Of a DNA stretch of 36,051 bases, positions 18,742 to 26,933 are shown in pieces. Position 1 is the stretch's first letter; each line of letters begins with the position of its first letter. Below the pieces are notes generated by a model. It did not search any database, had not been told where the DNA came from, and worked only from the letters and a program-made list of their open reading frames with translations. This stretch comes from Chrysochromulina tobinii (taxonomy: Eukaryota; Haptophyta; Prymnesiales; Chrysochromulinaceae): NCBI GenBank assembly GCA_001275005.1, contig JWZX01003067.1, positions 1 through 36,051 on the forward strand. The letters are read 5' to 3'. Made by a program: the position numbers and the translations under genes.

Positions 18742-21700
18742 TCACATCATCACCTCAAGGTGGTACAGCTCCCCTGACTGTGCGCCGGCAGCAATCCTGG
18801 GCCAACTCACAGCCACACACTGGATTGGACTCGGCGCATAGAATGCGCCGCCCCCGTCCTTCATGCGAATTGTCGCGCCATCGCGCACCGCACCCTCCGC
18901 CTCTTTGCTGAAGGCCATGGCCTCGCCTTGACGCGTTTCAAGCAGGTTGAACGAATCTGAATCCCAGACTTTGATCGTTTTGTCAGTCGATCCGGACACA
19001 ATCTTGGTCCCGTCCGGGGAAAACGCCACCGATCGGATGGTGTCGCTGTGGGCGTTGGTCTTCTCGCTCAACAGCTCCAGTTTGTCTGCCAGGCAAGCCA
19101 AATGGCGTCAGTTTTGGCCAAGGAGGGGCAATTTTGAAGGCAAAAGCGCACCCGAATCCCAGACTTTGATCGTCTGGTCCCACGATCCAGAAACGATCTT
19201 GGTCCCGTCCGGGGAAAACGCCACCGACGAGATCAAGTGGCTGTGGGCATTCGTCTTCTCGCTCAGCAGCTCCAGTTTGTCTGCCAGGCAAGCCAACAGG
19301 CGTCAGTCTTGGCCAAGGAGGGGCGATTTTGAGCTCGTGGCGCACCCGAATCCCAGACTTTGATCGTCTTGTCGTCCGATCCCGACACAATCTTGGTCCC
19401 GTCCGGGGAGAACGCGACAGACCTGATCCAGTCACTGTGGGCATTCGTCTTCTCGCTCAACAGCTCCAGCTTGTCTGCCAGGCAAGCCAACAGGCATGAG
19501 TTTGGGCCAAGGAGGGGCAATTTTGAGGGCAAAAGCGCACCCGAATCCCAGACTTTGATCGTCTTGTCGCGCGATCCCGACACAATCTTGGTTCCATCCG
19601 GGGAAAATGCCACCGACCAGATGGTGTCGCTGTGGGCGTTCGTCTTCTCGCTCAGCAGCCCCAGCGCGTCTGTCAGACAAGCCAACAGGCGTCAGTTTTG
19701 GCCAAGGAGGGGCGATTTTGAGCTCGCGGCGTACCCGAATCCCAGCCTTTGATCGTCTCGGGTTCCAGGGCAAGCGCTTACCTCTAGATGGTTTCACCCG
19801 CTCTTCTTGGCCTGTGATCTTGTTGCGCCACCATGTTTCGACTTCATCCTCCTCGTCTGAGAACTCCGCATAATGTAGTGTCTTGTCGAATGACCCCCAC
19901 TCGGATTCAACATGTGGACGGAAATTGATTGCATCCCAGACTTTGATCGTCTTGTCGTCCGATCCGGACACAATATTGGTCCCGTCCGGAGAAAACGCCA
20001 CCGAGTTGATGTCCCTGCTGTGGGCGTTCGTCTCCTCGCTCAGCAGCTCCAGCTTGCCTGCCAGACAAGCCAGCAGGCGTCAGTTTTGGCCAAGGAGGGC
20101 GATTTTGAGGGCTCCGCGGCGCACCTAAATCCCAGACTTTGATCGTCTTGTCGTACGATCCTGAGACAATCTTCGTGCCATCGGGCGAAAACGCCACCGA
20201 CGAGATGTTGTCGCTGTGCGCGTTCGTCTTCTCGCTCAACAGCCCCAGCGCGTCTGTCAGACAAGCCAACAGGCGTCAGTTTTGGCCGAGGAGGGGCGAT
20301 TTGAGAGATCGCGGCGCACCCGAATCCCAGACTTTGATCGTCCCGTCCTTAAAGCCAGCCACGATGAGCGACTTTGACTGATTAGCGTGCTTGCCACCAT
20401 CCTTGACACCGTCCCATATGGCGACGCTCATGACCTCGCTTGTGCCCTCGATCTCCTCGATCAGCTCCTGGCTCTCGGCGTCGTACACGAAGATGGAGTT
20501 GCCTGAGCCACTGACGATGCGTGTGTAGCCGACCGCCACAGAGCTGACGACACTCTTGTGCGACAATGTGCCGATGCACGCGTCCTTCTCTTGGGATTTG
20601 TTACGCCACTTGAGTGCTCGCGTCGGCTGCTCGGACGATATGTGCGAAGCTGCTTCACGAAAAACCGCACTTGCATCTGGCTGCTGCAGGGCGAGCTGCA
20701 TCACTGCCGCGCCCTTGTCACGCTGCAGCACGTCCATGTACTTTCCCACAAATTGGCGCATCTCGGTTGCGTCTGTCAGGTTCACACCGTCCACACGTCG
20801 CAGCTCGAGGTAGTCCTTAGCCACGCTCGAAAGAAGGCCTCTATCGACTCGTTCACGAAGTAGTGCGAGGTCCGTCGCATACACGTGGGCAGCTTGGGCA
20901 GCGAAGGCACCTTTCGCGCCCTGGCCATCGGCCCGACAGAGGTGCAAAATGCCGTGTCTCAGCCAGCAGTAAGTCGCCGCCACATCGTCCGGCTCACGAC
21001 CTTCGGTTGGTGTCACGGTGCGCCACGCGATGAACCCCTCGGCGAGCATCGCGTGCCCGTCCTTGCGCTGCACCTTGAACTCCGCCGATGGCTCTCTGAT
21101 CGAGCTGCCATCGGCGATCTCGCCCGTCAGCCAGTCGACGATGGTCTTGTGAAAGACATGCAACTTGCCATCGCGCACCGGAAAGAGAAGTGCCGTCGTC
21201 TCAATCACGCGCCTCTGCTTCAAGTCGTCCCATCCGAGGAGCGCCGCCGCCATTGCCCCCGTGATCGGCTCGCGCGCAGCCGCAATCAGCTCAACAAGGG
21301 GCTTCGCCTCGGTCCACGCGGGGTCCACCTGACCTTCGGGAAAGGCGCGCTTGAAGTTGACGGCGTACACCTCGCCCAGGCCGGCCGGGAGCGAGTCGAG
21401 GCTCTCGAAGTGAATCTCTTGGCCTTTCTTGGCCTCGCTCTCGAGGTGCTGGCTGAGCATGTAGGCGTACAAGAAGAGGCCCTCCGCCTTGGCCGAGAGT
21501 GCCTCCACTGCAGCGTCTAATGACGACGTGCTGAGGCGGCCAACGATAAAAGCCTCGAGCTCCCCGGCATCAACCTTTGTGCCCTGGCAGAGAGTGGGCA
21601 GCTCCTCGCGGACCTTCTCGTAATGGACGTGCGCCTCCTTTTTTGCCTCGAGCATGTCTATATGGTTGAGCTGGATCTCGCACACGTACCTCGTGCCATC

Positions 21701-23224
21701 TGAAAGCACGACGCCGGCACACAAGTTGAAGTCGGAGTAGCCCATCGGCGTCGGCGACGCGTACTTATTCTTGAGTGTGAGTACTTCGATGCCCACCCCC
21801 TGGAGCCCCTCGGCAAGCGCGTGTGCCATGCGCGAGCAGCTAGTGAAGCGCAGGGTGAGCCGCGCGAGGTCCTTGAGCTTGTTGGCATGGCCACCGTAGT
21901 CGTTCTTCATCTTTTCAGACACCCGTGGCTCAGACTTGATACCCGGTGAGTCGGCGAACTCGACCCACTCTCTTGCCGTCCCAGGGACTGGATGGAGGAG
22001 CGTTTCCTTCTTTCGGTCCGCCTCCCATTCGTCCGCGATGAGGAACTCGAGCTTTTTTTGCGCCTCGGGCGCCTGCTTCACATGGACGATGTTCAAATCG
22101 TCCGACACTTGCACGAGGTCGGCATTGCGCTTCTCTGGCACTGCGATGAGCTTCTTGTAGCCCTCCTCCAAGTTCACTTTATCGCGCACCTTGGCGTAGA
22201 TGGCCTTGGACATCTCCAAGGGCTTCTGCAGGACTGCAAGCTTACCTTTCATGTCAATGTTGTACGTGCGCTTGACATCAGCCTCAATATCGGCGATGTT
22301 CGCCTCGCCTTTGATGTACCTGCGCGCGATCGTGCGCAGGTACACCTCGACGTCGGCTCTGTTCTTGGCCTCATCGGCGCGAAGCTCTTTGGGTTTGAAG
22401 CTGTTGAGAGCCCGCGTGATCTGGGGCTCCTCACGCGACGTCACGAAGAGCTTGAGCCACTGCGGCAGCCGAGAGAGCTGGCTGGCGATGACAGCAAGCA
22501 GCGGCTTCTGCGACTCCTTGGGCAGCTCGTCGAGCGCGTCGAGGATGATGAGCAGCGGCCTCTCAGGCGCCTGGACCTTCGATAAAAGCAGCGGCGTCTC
22601 GAAGAGCGCCTTGAAGAGCTCCGCTGGGTCGTCCATCGCTTCCCCTGGTACCCCCGTGGCCTCAAGCTTCTCCTTGTAGCCCTGGAGCCGGTGTGCGAGC
22701 ATGGCGGCCAGGCTGCGGAGCAGCGGGCCGGGCGCCGACTGCGCTGGGTTGTCGTGGCGGCAAAAGTGCCAGGCGACGGTACGGTTGATGACACGGTCTA
22801 GGAGCTCAGCCGTGAGCACCGACTTTCCGGTGCCGCCGCCACCCATCAGCCAGAAGAGCTGGGGCGACGCCGGGTCGTTGAGCCACTTGAGGATCTCGGC
22901 GAAGGCCCACTCGCGCGTGCCTTGGAGGTGCGCGCTCTTCTTTTCGTGCCACAGCTCGCGAAAGTCATGAGGCTTCAGATCGAGCGTCGGCGGCACGCTC
23001 AGCTGACCTAGCGTCGGGCTCTCGGATGGAGATGAAGCACCCGGCGTCAGCCCAGATGGAGCTGCCTCCGGCACGACAAGGCCGAGACTCACGAGCTTCA
23101 TCTTTTCTTGTTCGCCCACTTTGACGAGGAACACCGATCGCTCCTGCGCCGATGCATCTTCGTAGGCGGCCTTGATGTCCGCGTCTGGGCTCTCGCCGGT
23201 CAAAGCAGAGGCTCCCGCACCCAT
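18742..23224 (-). CDS. NACHT NTPase with embedded RelA/SpoT-like domain and cassette-encoded WD40 repeats, 7 exons
   Basis: Exons: 23224-20320, 20253-20125, 20057-19782, 19669-19541, 19474-19346, 19280-19152 and 19085-18742; all junctions phase 1, about 1346 residues. ATG 23224 is preferred to ATG 23284 because it gives MGAGAS, a consensus N-myristoylation start. The NACHT ATPase has Walker A GGGGTGKS (Lys about 134) and Walker [12 protein letters not shown] (Asp about 229). Residues of about 335-540 resemble a RelA/SpoT nucleotidyltransferase fold ([47 protein letters not shown]), but the YxSxH His is missing. The rest of the NACHT helical region follows ([13 protein letters not shown]). From about residue 915 come two divergent WD40 blades, then six near-identical ones, one per exon. 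Exon 3 also carries an acidic, weakly WW-like insert ([13 protein letters not shown]). STAND proteins of this build sense ligands and oligomerise on nucleotide binding; a recognition or defence role is inferred. Confidence 0.85.
19086..20319 (-). repeat. Tandem exon-intron cassette array (WD40 unit, about 195 bp)
   Basis: Exon starts fall at 20253, 20057, 19669, 19474, 19280 and 19085, giving steps of 196, 388, 195, 194 and 195. Each cassette is a 129-nt exon plus an intron of about 66 nt; introns share a middle close to CGCCCCTCCTTGGCCAAAAC and an end TTGGCTTGCCTGGCAG or TTGTCTGACAG. Five of six donors are GTGCGC. The 388-base step equals two units: exon 3 is longer (276 nt), its intron (112 nt, donor GTAAGC) still contains a decayed copy of an exon end (ATCAAAGGCTGGGATTCGG). 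This shows growth by unequal crossing-over of whole exon-intron units. Confidence 0.92.
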
Positions 23225-23393
23225 GTTTCCCTGCCGTCTGCTTTTGGTATCATGACTTCGTCCATCTTTGGTACCGCTCTTCATTCCCTCACCGCATGCT
23301 CTCGCGCTAACTCGTAGATAAGACTCCTCGTAGGAAAACGAGGGGCGTTCAATGTAAACTTGCAGGGTTTGAGAAGGGAGTAATCAAGAACTT
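23225..23393. promoter_or_regulatory. Bidirectional promoter region between NACHT and OGDH genes
   Basis: Only 169 bases (109 if the NACHT gene starts at 23284) separate two divergent starts, so both promoters must lie here or overlap the coding ends. It contains a perfect 6-bp hairpin, CCTCGT (23326-23331) and ACGAGG (23338-23343), with loop AGGAAA. No TATA box is evident. Confidence 0.6.
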
Positions 23394-26300
23394 ATGCGAG
23401 CCTTGTCGCGTGCGGCATCGGCCGCCCGCACAGCAGTGTCGGCACGCGCGCCGCTGGCGCTGCGCGCGCTCTCGACCAAGGCCACCGGTTCGCCGCACCC
23501 CTTCGAGTCCTTCCTCAACGGCAACTCGGCGCCGTACATTGACGACATGTACCACGCGTGGAAGGAGGACCCCAAGTCGGTGCACGTCTCGTGGCAGTCA
23601 GTCTTCTCCAAGATGGACGCGGGCGCGCTGCCCGGCCAGTCGTTCGTGCCGCCGCCGTCGATCAATGCGGGCGCCACGCTCTCGACCGCCGTCGTGCCCG
23701 CCGGCGGCCTCGCCACGAGCGGCGCGAGCGAGGACTCGACGTTCATGCTCAAGGTGACGCAGCTCATCCACGCGTACCAGATGCGCGGGCACAACGTGTG
23801 CGACCTGGACCCACTCGGGATGTACGAGGCCGACCTCGACGGCACCACGCCGCCCGACCTCGAGCTCTCCAACTACGGCTTCACCGAGGCGGACATGAAC
23901 AAGCCCGTCTACCTTGGCTCGGTTGCCTCATCGGGCTTCCTCGGCATGGCGTCTGGCAAGCCGATCGTGCTGCGCGACCTGCTCAACCGGCTGCAGGACA
24001 TCTACACGGGCAAAATCGGCGTCGAGTACATGCACATCTGGGATCACGAGCAGGTCAACTGGATCCGCGAGCAGATCGAGACGCCCAACAAGCACATCTT
24101 CTCCAAGGAGCAAAAGCTGCGCATGCTCGATCGGCTGTGCTGGTCGGACCACTTCGAGTCGTTCCTCGCGAATAAGTACTCGACTGCGAAGCGCTTCGGC
24201 CTCGAGGGCTGCGAGGTGCTCATCGTGGGCATGAAGGAGCTCATCGACACCGCGACCGAGCACGGCGTCGAGAACATCGTGATGGGCATGCCGCACCGCG
24301 GCCGGCTCAACGTGCTCGCCAACGTGGTACGCAAGCCGATGGAGCAGATCTTCAACGAGTTCCAGGGCGTGGCGACGCCGGACGCGAACGAGCAGGACTT
24401 TTCGGGCTCGGGCGACGTCAAGTACCACCTGGGCATGTCCTACTCGCGCCCGACGCACTCCGGCAAGCACGTGCACCTCTCGCTCGTCGCCAACCCGTCG
24501 CACCTCGAGGCCGTCAACCCGGTCGTCGAGGGCAAGACGCGCGTGAAGCAGCACTACCTGGGCGACGTGGACCGCACCGGCTCCATGTCGCTCCTCCTCC
24601 ACGGCGACGCCGCCTTCTCGGGCCAGGGCGTCGTGTTCGAGACGATGGGGCTGTCGGACCTGCACAACTACACGACTGGCGGCACGGTGCACATCGTGGT
24701 CAACAACCAGATCGGCTTCACGACGGACCCGCGCTCGTCGCGCTCGTCGCCGTACTGCACGGACGTTGCCAAGGCCATCCAGGCGCCCATCTTCCACGTC
24801 AACGGCGACGACGTCGAGTCGGTCGCGCGCGTGTGCAAGCTCGCGGCCCTCTGGCGGCAGCGCTTCAAGCGGGACGTGGTCATCGACATCGTGTGCTACC
24901 GGAAGCACGGGCACAACGAGCTCGACCAGCCCATGTTCACGCAGCCGCAGATGTACACGGCCATCGGCCAGATGAAGCCCACCTTCCAAAAGTACTCGGA
25001 GCAGCTCGTGAGCGAGGGCGTCATCACGACGGAGGAGGTCAAGGCGCTCTCGGACCGCGTGTACGCCGAGATGAGCCAGAAGCTCGAGGCCAGCCGCGAC
25101 TACAAGCCCAAGAAGTCCGATTGGCTCTCGTCCAACTGGAAAGGCATGCTCGCGCCCAATCTGGAGGCCAAGTACCTCGACACGGGCGTTGAGCTCGCCA
25201 AGCTCAAGGAGGTGGGCGAGGCGATCACCGCGTTGCCTGCCGACTTCAACCCGCACAAGATGGTGGGCAAGATCTACCAGGCGCGCTCCCAGATGATCAA
25301 GACGGGCGAGGGCATCGACTGGGCGCTCGCCGAGCAGCTCGCGTGGGGCACGCTGCTCGTCGAGGGCAACCACGTGCGCATCTCGGGTCAGGACGTCGAG
25401 CGCGGCACCTTTTCGCACCGGCACTGCGTCATCCACGACCAGAAGAACTTTCCGAACAAGTACACGCCGCTCGCGCACATCAAGCCGACGCAGGCGCAGT
25501 TCCAGGCGTGCAACTCGTCCCTGTCCGAGTTCGCGGTGCTCGGCTTTGAGCTCGGCTACTCGCTCGAGAACCCGAACGCCCTCATCATGTGGGAAGCCCA
25601 GTTCGGCGACTTTGCCAACACGGCCCAGTGCATGATCGACCAGTTCATCTCGAGTGGCGAGCAGAAGTGGCTGCGCCAGTCGGGTCTCGTGATGATGCTC
25701 CCGCACGGGTACGAAGGGCAGGGGCCCGAGCACTCGTCGGCGCGCCTCGAGCGCTTCCTGCAGGGGTGCGACGATGACGAGGATGTCTTCCCCGACTTGT
25801 CCACCTACGTCAACGGCAAGCAGACCCGCATCCAGCACGCCAACTGGCAGGTGTGCAACGTGACGACACCCGCCAACTACTTCCACCTGCTGCGCCGGCA
25901 GGTGTGGCGCGAGTTCCGCAAGCCGCTCATCGTCATGTCGCCCAAGTCGCTGCTGCGCCACCGGCTGGTCAAGAGCGACGTGAGCGACTTTTTGTCGGGC
26001 ACTCGCTTCAACCGCGTGCTGCCCGACACGGGCGAGGGCCTCGTGGCTCCTGACAAGGTGCGCAAGGTGGTGCTTTGCACGGGCAAGGTGTACTTCGACC
26101 TGCTCCAGGCTCGCACCGACAAGGGGATCAACGACGTGGCCATCACGCGCATCGAACAGATCTCGCCCTTCCCCTTCGACATGGTGCAGGAGGAGGTGCG
26201 CAAGTACCCGGGCGCCGAGGTCGTCTGGTGCCAGGAGGAGCCTAAGAACGCGGGCGCGTGGCAGTACGCGCGGCCGCGCATCGTCACCGCCGCGCGCGAC

Positions 26301-26417
26301 GTTCGCTCGGTGACGCCCAAATATGCAGGCCGCGCGCCCGCCGCCTCGACGGCCACGGGCTACGGCGCGTGGCACACCAAGGAGATCGAAGCCTTCCTCG
26401 CCACTGCCCTGAACTGA
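23394..26417 (+). CDS. OGDH: 2-oxoglutarate dehydrogenase E1 component, mitochondrial
   Basis: The E1 subunit decarboxylates 2-oxoglutarate with thiamine diphosphate and passes the succinyl group to the E2 lipoyl domain, in the mitochondrial TCA cycle. The intronless frame is 1007 residues, a normal length. The N-terminus is a typical mitochondrial presequence, rich in Arg, Ala and Ser and lacking acids (MRALSRAASAARTAVSARAP). The E2-contact region follows (FESFLNGNSAPYIDDMYHAW). The thiamine diphosphate motif reads GDAAFSGQG (Asp 405) through VVNNQIGF (Asn 437-438). Other family blocks include GMPHRGRLNVLANV, ANPSHLEAVNPVVEG, the C-terminal transketolase block GYEGQGPEHSSAR, and QEEPKNAGAWQYARPR near the end. 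Start ATG 23394, stop TGA 26415-26417. Divergent from the NACHT gene across a very short shared promoter. Codon use is strongly GC-ending, as expected of a highly expressed gene here. Confidence 0.97.
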   Translation: MRALSRAASAARTAVSARAPLALRALSTKATGSPHPFESFLNGNSAPYIDDMYHAWKEDPKSVHVSWQSVFSKMDAGALPGQSFVPPPSINAGATLSTAVVPAGGLATSGASEDSTFMLKVTQLIHAYQMRGHNVCDLDPLGMYEADLDGTTPPDLELSNYGFTEADMNKPVYLGSVASSGFLGMASGKPIVLRDLLNRLQDIYTGKIGVEYMHIWDHEQVNWIREQIETPNKHIFSKEQKLRMLDRLCWSDHFESFLANKYSTAKRFGLEGCEVLIVGMKELIDTATEHGVENIVMGMPHRGRLNVLANVVRKPMEQIFNEFQGVATPDANEQDFSGSGDVKYHLGMSYSRPTHSGKHVHLSLVANPSHLEAVNPVVEGKTRVKQHYLGDVDRTGSMSLLLHGDAAFSGQGVVFETMGLSDLHNYTTGGTVHIVVNNQIGFTTDPRSSRSSPYCTDVAKAIQAPIFHVNGDDVESVARVCKLAALWRQRFKRDVVIDIVCYRKHGHNELDQPMFTQPQMYTAIGQMKPTFQKYSEQLVSEGVITTEEVKALSDRVYAEMSQKLEASRDYKPKKSDWLSSNWKGMLAPNLEAKYLDTGVELAKLKEVGEAITALPADFNPHKMVGKIYQARSQMIKTGEGIDWALAEQLAWGTLLVEGNHVRISGQDVERGTFSHRHCVIHDQKNFPNKYTPLAHIKPTQAQFQACNSSLSEFAVLGFELGYSLENPNALIMWEAQFGDFANTAQCMIDQFISSGEQKWLRQSGLVMMLPHGYEGQGPEHSSARLERFLQGCDDDEDVFPDLSTYVNGKQTRIQHANWQVCNVTTPANYFHLLRRQVWREFRKPLIVMSPKSLLRHRLVKSDVSDFLSGTRFNRVLPDTGEGLVAPDKVRKVVLCTGKVYFDLLQARTDKGINDVAITRIEQISPFPFDMVQEEVRKYPGAEVVWCQEEPKNAGAWQYARPRIVTAARDVRSVTPKYAGRAPAASTATGYGAWHTKEIEAFLATALN

Positions 26418-26933
26418 GCCTCGATCGTTCTTGCGCGGGCGGGGGGGCTCGACCAGCGCCGCACACGATCGCCCATGCCAAGCAGTCCCGGGCGCCGCTC
26501 TTGGGCACGGCACGGCATGCCACGCGTGGGCAGGCCGTGCTTGGGCTGGCCACGCGCGGGCAGGCCACGCGCGGGCAGGCCACGCGTGGGCAGGCCCCTT
26601 GGACGGCCCTCCGGGTCCGGGTGCAGCGCATGCAGCACGCATCGTGCGACGACTCTGCACCAGCGTTGGAAGACTGAACTCGAAGTCGAACTGAGAGGGC
26701 TGGCGCCGCTGAGCGTGGTGCCAGCGCTGTCTCGCTTGGCTTGCACCGTTGTGTTTCTGTATGCTCTGGCTCATGACCCGATCTCCCACGAGCCTCGAGA
26801 TGTCGTGTCCACACTGGCGCGGTGTGCGCCGCCGTTCCAGGTCTAGAGTCTCCGTGTCTCAAGTTGCTGACCTAAGACCATACTTGGTTTGCAAGCGGAA
26901 GGAGGAATACGACGCGTAAGAGATTGAAACGCA
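26418..26933. other. Intergenic region with a 15-bp tandem repeat
   Basis: 516 bases between OGDH and the myosin gene. The 15-bp repeat at 26519-26593 is the only structured element. Open frames across the repeat on both strands are translations of the repeat and are not called. Confidence 0.6.
26519..26593. repeat. 15-bp tandem repeat, 5 copies
   Basis: Units of GCCACGCGCGGGCAG, with C/T variation at one position, start at 26519, 26534, 26549, 26564 and 26579. The second copy is the most diverged (GCCGTGCTTGGGCTG). The array lies about 100 bases past the OGDH stop. Confidence 0.9.

Noticed and set aside
19782-19935. A true WW domain in exon 3 of the NACHT gene
   Set aside because: [11 protein letters not shown] resembles the core of a WW domain, but the two spaced Trp residues and the final Pro pattern are not convincing.
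23928-26789. 953-codon open frame antisense to OGDH
   Set aside because: It is the shadow of a GC-rich gene: strong G/C at third positions leaves the opposite strand open. Its protein is low-complexity with no domain.
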